From SIG636 sp045604285 (GTDB lineage: Bacteria; Bacillota; Clostridia; Oscillospirales; CAG-382): a stretch of DNA of 29,594 nt. The stretch lies in NCBI GenBank assembly GCA_045604285.1, contig JAZUNS010000059.1:1-29594 (forward strand), in the 5' to 3' direction. Of the stretch, positions 15,142 to 24,220 are shown one piece after another (the stretch's first letter is position 1; the number at the start of each line of letters is the position of its first letter). A model generated the notes under the pieces. It was not told where the DNA came from and did not search any database. It was given only the letters and a program-made list of their open reading frames with translations. The translations under genes were made by a program, and so were the position numbers.

Positions 15142-16080
15142 TTGGATAAATTTTTATCAATATTGAAACCGGATGAAGTTTTAAACTTAAAGCTTCGATA
15201 TTTGTATGAACAAGCAGGTTACAAAAAATATAGGATGAGCAGTTTTGAAGAGTATAGATTTTATCTTGAAAACCAAAACTTTTTACTTAGCAATTCTGTT
15301 ATTACTTTTACTGACCTTGACGGTAGGCTTTTAGCGTTGAAACCTGACGTTACTTTATCTATTGTGAAGCAGGCAGACGATTCAGAGTTAAAGGTGTACT
15401 ATAATGAGAACGTATACAGACCCGACAGAAATAAGCGCAGTTTTAAGGAAATTGCGCAAACCGGTCTTGAAAGAATAGGAAAGCTTGATGTTAACGATTT
15501 AACCGAGGTTGTAATTCTTGCTGCTAAAAGTTTAAAGATCGTTTCTGACAGAAGTCTTCTTGAAATCGGACATTGTGGGTTTGTCAATGGACTTTTACGC
15601 GTTATCTGTGAGGACGTAACTCTTATACCGAAGCTTGAATTTTTAATTTCTCAGAAGAATATTGCAGACATACAAGCTCTTTGCAAAGCTTCTAATATCT
15701 CAGAGTTGTATATTGATATGCTGCTCAAGCTTATCGGTTTATCCGGCAGCTTTGATGATATCTTACCTATTGCTAAGAAGCTGTGTCTTACCGGTGAGAT
15801 GAAAGAAGCTTTGGATGAGCTTATAAAGGTTTATAGCGCTGCCATTGCTGCCGATGGATGCTGTGACGTTAAGGTAGACCTCTCCTTGGTAGGTGAGGAA
15901 GAATACTACAACGGTATTACTTTTTGCGGCTACGTTGACGGTGCTTCCACCCGTGTTTTATCCGGTGGTCGTTATGACGCTTTACTTAAAAAGCTCGGTA
16001 AAGCTTCCGGCGCTATCGGTTTTGCATTGTATTTTGATGAGCTTGAGCAGTTTTATTATAATAATGCGGAGGCTGAATGA
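15142..16080 (+). CDS. hisZ: ATP phosphoribosyltransferase regulatory subunit HisZ
   Basis: 312 residues resembling the catalytic core of histidyl-tRNA synthetase but without the anticodon-binding end. The motif-2-like RPDRNKRSFKEIAQTGLERIG region and the motif-3-like GGRYDALLKKLG...GAIGFAL region are both visible. HisZ joins the short HisG to form the active, histidine-inhibited first enzyme of the pathway. The start is TTG at 15142, with GGAGG placed correctly before it. It is first in the operon and overlaps hisG (ATGA). Confidence 0.92.
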   Translation: MDKFLSILKPDEVLNLKLRYLYEQAGYKKYRMSSFEEYRFYLENQNFLLSNSVITFTDLDGRLLALKPDVTLSIVKQADDSELKVYYNENVYRPDRNKRSFKEIAQTGLERIGKLDVNDLTEVVILAAKSLKIVSDRSLLEIGHCGFVNGLLRVICEDVTLIPKLEFLISQKNIADIQALCKASNISELYIDMLLKLIGLSGSFDDILPIAKKLCLTGEMKEALDELIKVYSAAIAADGCCDVKVDLSLVGEEEYYNGITFCGYVDGASTRVLSGGRYDALLKKLGKASGAIGFALYFDELEQFYYNNAEAE

Positions 16081-16703
16081 TGATAACGGTTGCTTTACCC
16101 AAAGGACGTTTGGGCGATAAAGTTTATAAATTGTTAGAAAAAGCCGGATACTCCTGTGAAGACATGAACAGCGACACTCGTAAGCTGGTGTTGGAGAATT
16201 CTGCTTCCGGTGTGAGATACTTGCTTGTTAAACCCACTGATGTGCCCGTTTACGTTGAAAGAGGTGCGGCAGATATAGGCATTGCAGGCAAGGACGTTCT
16301 TGTAGAAACGGGAGCCGTTGTGTATGAACTTATGGATTTAGGCTTCGGAAAATGCAGAATGGCAGTTGCTGCAAAAAAAGGATATATTGAAAACAGAGAC
16401 CGCACGCTTAGAGTCGCTACTAAATTTGTCAACATTGCTTCTGCACATTTTGCGTCAAAGGGAAGGAATATAGATATTATCCCTTTACACGGAAGCATTG
16501 AGCTTGCACCTATTGTAGGGTTGGCTGATGTTATCGTCGATATAGTTGAAAGCGGCAGCACGCTTCGTGAAAACAATTTGGTTGTTATCGAAGAGTTTAT
16601 GCCTATATCCGCGAGGCTGGTTGCTAATGTTTCCAGCTATAAGTTTAAAGAAACCGAGATCAATAAAATGTTATGCGGTTTGAAAGAGGCTACCAATGAT
16701 TAA
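16077..16703 (+). CDS. hisG: ATP phosphoribosyltransferase catalytic subunit, short form
   Basis: 208 residues, the short HisG type that lacks the C-terminal regulatory domain and needs HisZ, which is encoded just upstream. It joins ATP and PRPP, the first step of histidine synthesis. ALPKGRLG at the start, ERGAADIGIAGKDVL and the PRPP-binding DIVESGSTLRENNL are present. Two adjacent ATGs (16077, 16080) are possible starts. It overlaps hisZ by four bases or one and hisD by eight, so it is translationally coupled on both sides. Confidence 0.96.
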   Translation: MMITVALPKGRLGDKVYKLLEKAGYSCEDMNSDTRKLVLENSASGVRYLLVKPTDVPVYVERGAADIGIAGKDVLVETGAVVYELMDLGFGKCRMAVAAKKGYIENRDRTLRVATKFVNIASAHFASKGRNIDIIPLHGSIELAPIVGLADVIVDIVESGSTLRENNLVVIEEFMPISARLVANVSSYKFKETEINKMLCGLKEATND

Positions 16704-17970
16704 AATACAATATTCAAGTAATTGCACCGAAGAAGAATTGCTCAGTCGCAACGTACCTGAAAGTGCAACTGTTGACGAAATAGTTAGAAATATAATTCAA
16801 AACGTTAGAAGTAACGGAGACAAAGCACTTTTTGAGTATGCAAAAAAATTTGACGGTGCTGACTTACAGTCTTTGGCTGTGTCTGAAACGGAAATTGATG
16901 AAGCGATTGCCGCCGTTGATGCATATTTTATAGATACATTAAAAGCAGCAAAAGCAAATATTGAAGAGTATCATAAAAAGCAACTTAAAACCGGTTATGA
17001 GATAAAACGTGATAACGGTGTAGTTTTGGGGCAACGTGTTTTACCTTTGGAAAAAGTAGGCATATATGTGCCCGGTGGAACCGCAGCTTATCCCAGCACG
17101 GTTTTAATGAATGCAATTCCCGCAAAGATAGCCAACGTTAAAGAGATTGTAATGGTTACACCTCCCGGCAAGGATGGCAAAATCGCAAAAGAAATTTTGG
17201 CAGCCGCAAGAATTGCCGGCGTAAATAAAATTTTTAAAATCGGCGGTGCAGGCGCTGTAGCTGCGTTGGCATACGGCACCGAAACCGTCCCCGGCGTTGA
17301 CAAAATAGTTGGCCCGGGCAACGTCTTTGTTGCAACGGCAAAACGATTGGTATTTGGTAAAGTTGCGATCGATATGGTTGCAGGCCCCAGCGAGGTGCTT
17401 ATAGTAGCAGATAAAAACGCTGATCCTGCATACGTTGCCGCTGATCTGTTAAGCCAAGCAGAACACGATAAATTATCTTCCTCTGTGTTGATTACTGATA
17501 GTACTGAGCTTGCAAACAGTGTGTCTGCCGAGCTTGAAAAACAGATACCGGCTCTTACCAGGGCTGACATTGCGCGTACAGCCATAGATAATAACGGCAA
17601 AATTATTGTAACAAGCAGCATTTATAATGCAATAGAACTTGCTAATAAATACGCTCCGGAGCATTTGGAACTTGCTGTTGACAACCCGTTTGACTATTTG
17701 CAGTTAGTAGTCAATGCCGGCAGTGTATTTATGGGGCATTATACGCCGGAGCCGATGGGTGATTATTTTGCAGGTCCGAATCACACTTTGCCCACAAGCG
17801 GCACTGCAAGATTTGCAAGCCCGTTAAGCGTTGATGATTTTGTTAAAAAATCCAGTTATTTGTATTATACAGAGCAGGCACTCGCCGAGGTTGCCGACCG
17901 TGTTGCCGATTTTGCAACAAGGGAAGGTCTTACTGCTCACGCAAACAGCATAAGCATACGCAAAGTATAG
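16696..17970 (+). CDS. hisD: Histidinol dehydrogenase
   Basis: 424 residues. It oxidises histidinol to histidine in two NAD-dependent steps, the last reaction of the pathway. Zinc ligands Q254 and H257 (SQAEHD), D356 (GDYFAGPNH) and H415 (LTAHANS) are all present, as is the catalytic pair E322/H323 (APEHLE). Length is normal. It starts inside the end of hisG. Confidence 0.97.
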   Translation: MIKIQYSSNCTEEELLSRNVPESATVDEIVRNIIQNVRSNGDKALFEYAKKFDGADLQSLAVSETEIDEAIAAVDAYFIDTLKAAKANIEEYHKKQLKTGYEIKRDNGVVLGQRVLPLEKVGIYVPGGTAAYPSTVLMNAIPAKIANVKEIVMVTPPGKDGKIAKEILAAARIAGVNKIFKIGGAGAVAALAYGTETVPGVDKIVGPGNVFVATAKRLVFGKVAIDMVAGPSEVLIVADKNADPAYVAADLLSQAEHDKLSSSVLITDSTELANSVSAELEKQIPALTRADIARTAIDNNGKIIVTSSIYNAIELANKYAPEHLELAVDNPFDYLQLVVNAGSVFMGHYTPEPMGDYFAGPNHTLPTSGTARFASPLSVDDFVKKSSYLYYTEQALAEVADRVADFATREGLTAHANSISIRKV

Positions 17971-17982
17971 AAGGATTATTTT

Positions 17983-19047
17983 ATGAGTGTTTATTTTTCC
18001 AATAAGCTTTCTGCTCTAAAGCCTTACGTTCCGGGCGAACAGCCAAGGGATAAAAAGTATATAAAGCTCAACACTAACGAATCTCCCTATCCGCCCTCTC
18101 CGAAAGTTAAAGAAAAGCTCGATGGAAGTGCAATCGATGATCTTAGATTGTATTCCGATCCGGATCTTAAAGCTTTGTCTGAAGCAATAGCCAATTGCTA
18201 CGGTTTGGATCCTAAATGCGTTTTTTGCTCTAACGGAAGTGACGAAGTGCTTAGCTTTGCTTTTCTTGCGTGGGGTGATAGGGGAGTGGCTTTCCCAAAA
18301 ATCAGCTATGGATTCTACCCCGTTTTTGCAGATTTATATAATCTTAAGGCTTATCCTGCCGAGCTGAATTCTGATTTCACTTTAGACTTGACTTCATTTA
18401 ATCAATTGGCCGGGCTTATAGTTTTTGCAAATCCCAACGCTCCGACAGGCCTTGCGGTTCCCTTAGCTGATATAAAAGTTTTATTGGAAAATAACCCCGA
18501 TTCAGTAATTTTAGTAGATGAGGCTTACGTTGACTTTGGCGGAGAAAGCGCAGTTTCTTTATTGAATGACTATAAAAATCTTATTATCGTACGCACTTTT
18601 TCTAAATCAAGACAGTTGGCAGGTGCAAGGCTTGGCTATGCGCTTGCAAGCGAAGCTTTGATTAACGATCTTAATAGGATTAAGTTTAGCTTTAACCCAT
18701 ACAACGTTAACAGATTGACTACTATTGCCGGTATTGAATCAATAAATGACACTGCGTGGTTTAAAGAATGCGTAGAGAAGATCATTGCAACAAGACAAAG
18801 GCTTAAAGCTGTCCTAAAGTCATTGGGGTTTGCTATGACAGATAGCTTAGCCAACTTTTTATTTGTTTCTCATCCGTTGTTACCCGGCGACGAACTTTAT
18901 CAAAAGCTTAAAGGTAAAGGGATTCTTGTAAGGCATTTTAACGTCCCCGAAATATATGATTATAGTAGGATTACAATCGGAACGGATGAAGAAACCGACG
19001 CCCTCATCAAGGCGATTGAAGCAATTATAGCGGAGGCCAAATTATGA
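17983..19047 (+). CDS. hisC: Histidinol-phosphate aminotransferase
   Basis: 354 residues, a PLP-dependent class I/II aminotransferase that makes histidinol phosphate from imidazole-acetol phosphate and glutamate. LNTNESPYPPSP near the N terminus, FANPNAPTG, DEAYVDF and the PLP lysine K208 in RTFSKSRQLAGARLGY are visible. AAGGAT precedes the ATG. It overlaps hisB by four bases. Confidence 0.94.
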   Translation: MSVYFSNKLSALKPYVPGEQPRDKKYIKLNTNESPYPPSPKVKEKLDGSAIDDLRLYSDPDLKALSEAIANCYGLDPKCVFCSNGSDEVLSFAFLAWGDRGVAFPKISYGFYPVFADLYNLKAYPAELNSDFTLDLTSFNQLAGLIVFANPNAPTGLAVPLADIKVLLENNPDSVILVDEAYVDFGGESAVSLLNDYKNLIIVRTFSKSRQLAGARLGYALASEALINDLNRIKFSFNPYNVNRLTTIAGIESINDTAWFKECVEKIIATRQRLKAVLKSLGFAMTDSLANFLFVSHPLLPGDELYQKLKGKGILVRHFNVPEIYDYSRITIGTDEETDALIKAIEAIIAEAKL

Positions 19048-19622
19048 GAAGTGCAAAATTTAAAAGAACCACATCGGAAACGGATATAGAGCTTATGATT
19101 AATATAGATGGTGATGGTAAGGCAGAAATATCATCCGGTTGCGGTTTTTTAGACCATATGCTTAATTTGTTTACTAAGCATGGCTCTTTTGATTTAACAC
19201 TAAGCTGCAAGGGTGATACTTACGTCGACTATCATCACAGTGTAGAAGATATCGGCATAGTTCTTGGCGCCGCTTTTAAAGAAGCACTTGGCGATTGCAG
19301 AGGTATTAAGCGATACAGCAGCATTATTTTACCAATGGACGAATCCCTTGTATTATGCGCTATTGACGTATCCGGCAGAAGCTTTTTAAATTTTGATTTG
19401 CCTATCCCCACCCAAAAAGTCGGTGAATTTGATACGGAACTTGTTAATGAATTTTTTACCGCTTTTGTTAGAAGTGCGTCCATAACTTTGCACATAAAGT
19501 TGCTTGACGGTTTTAACAGCCATCATATAATTGAAGCGACTTTTAAAGCCTTTGCCAGAGTTTTAAGCGATGCCGCAACCGTTAACAGCGATAAAATCCC
19601 AAGTACAAAAGGAATTATTTGA
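19044..19622 (+). CDS. hisB: Imidazoleglycerol-phosphate dehydratase
   Basis: 192 residues, the monofunctional dehydratase without the fused phosphatase of enterobacterial HisB. Metal-binding motifs are DHMLNLFTKHG, YHHSVEDIGI and the late SHHIIEATFKAFARVL. The missing phosphatase activity is supplied by the PHP enzyme at the end of this operon. Confidence 0.96.
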   Translation: MRSAKFKRTTSETDIELMINIDGDGKAEISSGCGFLDHMLNLFTKHGSFDLTLSCKGDTYVDYHHSVEDIGIVLGAAFKEALGDCRGIKRYSSIILPMDESLVLCAIDVSGRSFLNFDLPIPTQKVGEFDTELVNEFFTAFVRSASITLHIKLLDGFNSHHIIEATFKAFARVLSDAATVNSDKIPSTKGII

Positions 19623-19623
19623 T

Positions 19624-20247
19624 ATGAATAATAATGTTACCGCAATTGTTGATTACGGCGTAGGCAATCTTTTCAGTTTGTCTTCATCGTTGCGCTTTCT
19701 TGGTGCCAATGTTTTGATTACAAAATCAAAAGAAGAAATAATGTCGGCATCTCGCGTTGTTTTGCCGGGCGTTGGCGCTTTTGAAGATGCGATGAAGAAG
19801 CTTGTTGTTTCCGGTCTTGATACAACCGTTAAGGAATACGCTGCATCAGGTAAGCCTTTGCTTGGTATTTGTTTAGGAATGCAATTACTTTTTGAGAATA
19901 GTTTGGAATATGGCGATCATAAGGGCTTGGGGCTTATTTCTGGCTCGGTTGTTCCTTTGCAGGGTGTAGTGGACGGGAATTTAAAAGTCCCTCACATGGG
20001 ATGGAATAAACTTGAATACGCTGCCGATGATAAGCTTTTTAAATATATTGACGGAGAGGCTTTTGTTTATTACGTTCACAGTTTTTACGCTAAGACTTCA
20101 AAAGAGAATATTATTGCAAGCAGTGAATACTCCGTTACCGTTACCGGTGCCGTTAGAAACCGTAACGTAGTAGGCACACAATTTCATCCTGAAAAAAGCG
20201 GTAGACAAGGTCTTTTAATGCTTAAAGCATTTTGCGAGGAGGTTTAG
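19624..20247 (+). CDS. hisH: Imidazole glycerol phosphate synthase, glutaminase subunit
   Basis: 207 residues, a class I glutamine amidotransferase that feeds ammonia to HisF. Nucleophile C83 lies in GICLGMQLLF; H188 and E190 are in QFHPEKS. The start at 19624 (MNNNVTAIVDYG) is chosen because the conserved N terminus begins there, one base after the hisB stop. A longer frame from 19570 would overlap hisB and has no homology. Confidence 0.96.
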   Translation: MNNNVTAIVDYGVGNLFSLSSSLRFLGANVLITKSKEEIMSASRVVLPGVGAFEDAMKKLVVSGLDTTVKEYAASGKPLLGICLGMQLLFENSLEYGDHKGLGLISGSVVPLQGVVDGNLKVPHMGWNKLEYAADDKLFKYIDGEAFVYYVHSFYAKTSKENIIASSEYSVTVTGAVRNRNVVGTQFHPEKSGRQGLLMLKAFCEEV

Positions 20248-20254
20248 TGTTATT

Positions 20255-20971
20255 ATGAAAATTTTTCCCGCAATCGATTTAATTGACGGACAAGCTGTCC
20301 GTTTGGTAAAAGGAGATTACGCAAAATCAAAAGTTTATGAGAAAGACGTGGTTTCTGTTGCTAAGCGGTTTTGTGATGATGGTGCAAAATACTTACACAT
20401 TGTTGACTTAAATGGAGCAAAAGACGGCAACACCCGCAATTTTTCAATCATAGAAAAAATCGTCGCCTCTACCGGGATGTTTTGTGAAGTCGGCGGCGGC
20501 ATTAGAAGTATGGAAAGTATAGAAGCATATTTGAATTGCGGCGTAGGTCGTGTAATTCTCGGTACTGCGGCTATAAATAATCCTTCGCTTTTAAAAGGTG
20601 CAGTTGAGAAATTCGATGAAAAGATATGTGTTGGTGTGGACACCAAAAACGGCGCTATCGCTGTTAACGGTTGGCTTGAGGTAACTGATGTAGACGGCGT
20701 TGATTTTTGCAAGCAGCTTAAAAATGTTGGCGTTAAAAGTGTTATATACACCGATATTTCCAAAGACGGTATGCTGGAAGGAACCAATCTTCCGCTGTAT
20801 CGCAAGCTTTCAGAAATAGATGACCTTGAAATTACTGCAAGCGGCGGCATTAGCAGCATAAAAGAGCTTATTGCCCTAAAGGAAATGGGAATTTCTTCTG
20901 CTATTTTGGGTAAAGCATTGTATGAAGGTGTTATAGATTTAAAAACCGCTATACAGACTGTGGAGATTTGA
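20255..20971 (+). CDS. hisA: Phosphoribosylformimino-AICAR-phosphate isomerase
   Basis: 238 residues, a TIM-barrel isomerase opening the ribose of ProFAR. The catalytic aspartates are D8 (FPAIDLIDG) and D129 (CVGVDTKNG); EVGGGIR and ASGGISS bind phosphate. GAGGAGG lies twelve bases before the ATG, slightly long spacing. Seven bases separate it from hisH. Confidence 0.96.
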   Translation: MKIFPAIDLIDGQAVRLVKGDYAKSKVYEKDVVSVAKRFCDDGAKYLHIVDLNGAKDGNTRNFSIIEKIVASTGMFCEVGGGIRSMESIEAYLNCGVGRVILGTAAINNPSLLKGAVEKFDEKICVGVDTKNGAIAVNGWLEVTDVDGVDFCKQLKNVGVKSVIYTDISKDGMLEGTNLPLYRKLSEIDDLEITASGGISSIKELIALKEMGISSAILGKALYEGVIDLKTAIQTVEI

Positions 20972-20973
20972 CT

Positions 20974-21732
20974 ATGATAACAAAAAGAATCATTCCTTGT
21001 CTTGACGTTAGAGACGGAAGGGTTGTTAAAGGTACAAATTTTACAAATATTAAAGACGTTGCCGATCCTGTAGAGATGGCAAAAAAATACAACGATAGCG
21101 GCGCCGACGAGCTTGTGTTTTATGATATTACCGCAACGTTTGACGGCAGACGACTTTTTACGGATATTCTTCGTGACGTTGCTTCACAAGTTTTTATACC
21201 CCTTACCGTCGGCGGCGGCATTAATACTGTTGAAGATTTTGATCGAGTGTTAAAATGCGGAGCTGATAAGGTAAGCGTAAACAGTGGTGCTATACGCAAT
21301 CCCTCTCTAATAGAGGCGGCGGCTAAGCTCTACGGCAACCAATGTGTTGTATTATCAATGGACGTAAAAAGAGTTGACGGAACTTTTCATGTGTTTTCCC
21401 GTGGCGGTAGAGATGATACAGGGATAGATGCTATAGAATGGGCAAAGTACGGTGAAAACAACGGTGCCGGTGAGCTGGTAATTAATAGCATAGATACAGA
21501 CGGCGTAAGAGGCGGTTTTGACCTTGAGTTGCTTGAAAAAATAGGTGACGTTACCAATATACCCATCATAGCTTCCGGCGGTGCAGGAACTATGGGGCAT
21601 TTTCTGCAGCTTTTTAATACACTGCCCAAGGTGGATGCCGGTTTAGCTGCGGGGATATTTCACAGCGACGTTGTAAAAATTCAGGATTTAAAACGATATC
21701 TAAACGATAATAATATTATGATGAGGATTTAA
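20974..21732 (+). CDS. hisF: Imidazole glycerol phosphate synthase, cyclase subunit
   Basis: 252 residues, the TIM-barrel partner of HisH that closes the imidazole ring and releases AICAR. The catalytic aspartates D11 (IPCLDVRDGRVVKG) and D130 (VVLSMDVKRVDG) are present, along with TVGGGI and ASGGAGT phosphate loops. The ATG at 20974 has GGAG eight bases upstream and gives the standard N terminus MITKRIIPCLD; a TTG two codons earlier overlaps the hisA stop. Confidence 0.96.
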   Translation: MITKRIIPCLDVRDGRVVKGTNFTNIKDVADPVEMAKKYNDSGADELVFYDITATFDGRRLFTDILRDVASQVFIPLTVGGGINTVEDFDRVLKCGADKVSVNSGAIRNPSLIEAAAKLYGNQCVVLSMDVKRVDGTFHVFSRGGRDDTGIDAIEWAKYGENNGAGELVINSIDTDGVRGGFDLELLEKIGDVTNIPIIASGGAGTMGHFLQLFNTLPKVDAGLAAGIFHSDVVKIQDLKRYLNDNNIMMRI

Positions 21733-21744
21733 GGAGAAATTGCT

Positions 21745-22380
21745 ATGGAGCTTAAATATGATTCTAACGGCTTGATACCAGCGATCGTTCAAGACATACA
21801 TACAAAAGAAGTTTTGACCTTGGCTTATATGAACGCAGAGAGTCTTGCTTTGACTCTTGCAGAAAAGCGTACAGTTTTTTATAGCCGTAGTCGTAAATGC
21901 ATCTGGCGTAAAGGCGAAACCAGTGGTAATGTACAAAAAGTGATATCTATTAACGCAGACTGCGACGGCGATGCATTGGTAATCGGTGTTGAAAAATCGG
22001 GACCTGCGTGTCACACGGGGAACGAAAGTTGTTTTTTTAACGAGCTATATCTTGACGATACTGTCTCAACCTTCTGTATCCAATCGCTGTATGATTTGCT
22101 TTTAGGCAGAAAGTCTAACCCTAAAGAGGGAAGCTATACCAGCTACTTGTTTGCCAAAGGCTCGGACAAAATCCTTAAAAAGGTCGGAGAGGAATGCACG
22201 GAAGTTATAATAGCAGGCACAAAAAAGGACCGCGAGGAAACGATTTTTGAGCTTGCAGACTTGGTATACCATTGCTTGGTGCTCATGGTAGAAAGCGGAA
22301 TAACCGTAGATGACGTTAAAAATGAGCTTTCAAAGAGACATATAGTAGATCACAAAGTTAAGCAGGAGACCATGAAATGA
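21745..22380 (+). CDS. hisI: Bifunctional PRA-CH/PRA-PH enzyme HisIE
   Basis: 211 residues, fusing two consecutive steps. The N-terminal cyclohydrolase (1 to about 105) has FYSRSRKCIWRKGETSGN, metal-binding DCDGDA and GPACHTGNESCFF. The C-terminal pyrophosphohydrolase (about 112-205) has the KVGEECTEVIIA helix and ELADLVYH. AAGGAG lies before the ATG. It overlaps the phosphatase gene by four bases. Confidence 0.95.
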   Translation: MELKYDSNGLIPAIVQDIHTKEVLTLAYMNAESLALTLAEKRTVFYSRSRKCIWRKGETSGNVQKVISINADCDGDALVIGVEKSGPACHTGNESCFFNELYLDDTVSTFCIQSLYDLLLGRKSNPKEGSYTSYLFAKGSDKILKKVGEECTEVIIAGTKKDREETIFELADLVYHCLVLMVESGITVDDVKNELSKRHIVDHKVKQETMK

Positions 22381-23192
22381 TAGAAAGCTGTGTACATACG
22401 CATACAACTTTCTGTGATGGTAATAATTCACCTGCCGAGATGGCCGATAAGGCTTACAACCTTGGTCTAAAATGCTTAGGTTTTTCGGGACATAGTTATG
22501 TTGCAATCGACGATTTTGGAATGAAGCCTTCGGTTGTAGCAGCCTATTGTTCCGAAGTTGAAAGATTAAAGAACATTTATCTTGGAAAAATGGATATTCT
22601 TTGCGGAATAGAGTTTGATAGCTTTTCTGATGATATAGATATCCAGCTGTTCGATTATATAATTGCTTCTGCCCACGCTGTTCAAGATCCTTTTGGCAAC
22701 TGTTATATTATCGACGGGAGCAAAGAAAGTTTTTGTGAAGCCTCACACAAAGGATTTGATGGTGATTTTTATAAGCTTTGCAACGCTTACTATGAGCAAT
22801 TCTCTAAATTTGTATTACAAATACATCCTACTATAGTCGGGCACTACGATTTGGTTACAAAATTCAACGAAGGCAACACTTTTTATAATGAATCTTGCTC
22901 ACGCTACATCGATGCGGCAATGTGGGCTTTAGATGAAATTTTAAAAACCGATAGTTTGATTGAGATTAATACCGGCGGCATCAGCAGAGGATATAGAAAG
23001 CATCCTTATCCTTCCTCTAAGCTACTTAATCGCATTTTAGAAAAGAAGGGAAGAGTGATTATAACTACTGATGCTCATGATGTAGCTCGATTAACTTCAA
23101 ACGTTATTGAGGCCGAAGACTATCTTAGAGAAATAGGCTTTAAATCAGTGTGCGAGTTTTCTGCAAAAGGCATATACGAACGGGCAATTTAA
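22377..23192 (+). CDS. hisK: Histidinol phosphatase, PHP family
   Basis: 271 residues of the PHP metallophosphoesterase superfamily, the Gram-positive type of histidinol phosphatase (HisK/HisJ). The metal-binding motif HTHTTFCDG (H7, H9, D14) opens the protein; GFSGHSYV, SAHAV, HPTIVGHYDL and TTDAHDV supply further ligands. Its place as last gene, coupled to hisI by a four-base overlap, fills the one step missing from the monofunctional HisB and makes the pathway complete. Confidence 0.9.
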   Translation: MIESCVHTHTTFCDGNNSPAEMADKAYNLGLKCLGFSGHSYVAIDDFGMKPSVVAAYCSEVERLKNIYLGKMDILCGIEFDSFSDDIDIQLFDYIIASAHAVQDPFGNCYIIDGSKESFCEASHKGFDGDFYKLCNAYYEQFSKFVLQIHPTIVGHYDLVTKFNEGNTFYNESCSRYIDAAMWALDEILKTDSLIEINTGGISRGYRKHPYPSSKLLNRILEKKGRVIITTDAHDVARLTSNVIEAEDYLREIGFKSVCEFSAKGIYERAI

Positions 23193-23194
23193 AA

Positions 23195-23217
23195 GCCGGA
23201 AAGCAACGCTTTCCGGC
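23195..23217 (-). terminator. Terminator between the his operon and the DUF378 gene
   Basis: A perfect 10-bp stem, GCCGGAAAGC (23195-23204) with GCTTTCCGGC (23208-23217), and a 3-base loop begin three bases after the last his stop. The T-run (TTTTAAATT) follows on the minus strand, so it is best as the terminator of the small membrane gene; for the his operon it is a hairpin without U-tract. Confidence 0.75.
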
Positions 23218-23223
23218 ATCTGG

Positions 23224-23439
23224 CTATCTAATATTTTCGGTTTCCATTTCGGTACTTCTGTTAAAGAGCAAGCTGATACACCATATACCTGCTAAAGCAA
23301 CAAGTGTATAAACTACTCTGCTTAGAGGCTCGCCCTGACCGCCGAAAATCCATGCAACTATATCAAATTTAAAAAGTCCTATTGAACCCCAATTAAGTGC
23401 GCCGATAATTACAAGCACAAGGGAAATCTTATCAAGCAT
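23224..23439 (-). CDS. DUF378-family small membrane protein
   Basis: 71 residues with two hydrophobic segments (about 3-22 and 36-57). The family signature LVIIGALNWGSIGLF is near the start and RVVYTLVALAG in the second helix, matching the YuzA/DUF378 group of unknown function. The start at 23439 is preferred: GAGGAG lies just upstream and the family N terminus is MLDKISLVLV. A longer frame to 23493 adds 18 residues unlike the family. Divergent from trmB. Confidence 0.85.
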   Translation of the reverse strand: MLDKISLVLVIIGALNWGSIGLFKFDIVAWIFGGQGEPLSRVVYTLVALAGIWCISLLFNRSTEMETENIR

Positions 23440-23522
23440 AGTTTCATCTCCTCTCTTGTGCATATTTTGTGCAGATATATTAAAATAATACATAAGTTAA
23501 TTTTATAAGGTGAGGAAAAATT

Positions 23523-24161
23523 ATGAGAATGCGTGCAAAAAAGAACAGAGACGAACGTATAAAAAAGGTGGAGTCTTTGTTTTGTCAAATAACAGATGAT
23601 AAAATTGATATAAACGCTTCCTATGATGCTGAAAGACCCTTGTGGTTAGAAATTGGGTGTGGAAAAGGGGCGTTTGCCTCACAAATGTCAGCAAGGCACA
23701 CCGAGGTAAACTATTTAGCTTTTGAAAAGGTTTTAGATGTTCTATTAATGGCGATGGAAAAAGCAGATAGGGAAGGTTGCGGCCATCTTAGGTTTTACAA
23801 CGGTGATGCAGAAAACGTTTGCCAGTTGCTGGATGGCAATAAAGTGTCTGCTATTTTTATTAATTTTTGTGATCCTTGGCCTAAAAAGCGTAATGCAAAG
23901 CGCCGCTTGACTTCTCCGATCTTTTTGGAGAAGTATAAACAAATTCTTGCTGATGATGCAAGAATATATTTCAAGACCGACAATAAAGACTTATTTGATT
24001 ATTCATTAGAAACTTTTATTGAAGCAGGATATACTCTTGAAAACGTTTGCTTTGATTTACACAACTCTCCCTTAAACGAAAACAATATTCCTACCGAATA
24101 CGAAAAGAATTTTTCTGAAAAAGGCTTTTGTATTAACTACTTAGAAGCGTTTATAAAATAG
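23523..24161 (+). CDS. trmB: tRNA (guanine-N7-)-methyltransferase
   Basis: 212 residues, Rossmann-fold SAM enzyme making m7G at tRNA position 46. LEIGCGKGAF (about 42-51) binds SAM, and NFCDPWPKKRNAKRRLT (about 114-130) is the hallmark TrmB segment with catalytic D117. The C-terminal IPTEYEKNFSEKG is also typical. GGTGAGG precedes the ATG. It stands alone, divergent from the DUF378 gene and convergent with the amidase. Confidence 0.96.
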   Translation: MRMRAKKNRDERIKKVESLFCQITDDKIDINASYDAERPLWLEIGCGKGAFASQMSARHTEVNYLAFEKVLDVLLMAMEKADREGCGHLRFYNGDAENVCQLLDGNKVSAIFINFCDPWPKKRNAKRRLTSPIFLEKYKQILADDARIYFKTDNKDLFDYSLETFIEAGYTLENVCFDLHNSPLNENNIPTEYEKNFSEKGFCINYLEAFIK

Positions 24162-24178
24162 AATCTATTGCAAAAGTA

Positions 24179-24211
24179 AAGGGCAGTTCAAACGAACTGC
24201 CCTTATATATT
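24179..24211 (+). terminator. Bidirectional terminator, trmB versus amidase
   Basis: AAGGGCAGTTC (24179-24189) pairs perfectly with GAACTGCCCTT (24194-24204) around AAAC. ATATATTT follows rightward and TTACTTTTG leftward, so it serves both convergent genes. Confidence 0.8.
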
Positions 24212-24220
24212 TGCCTTAAA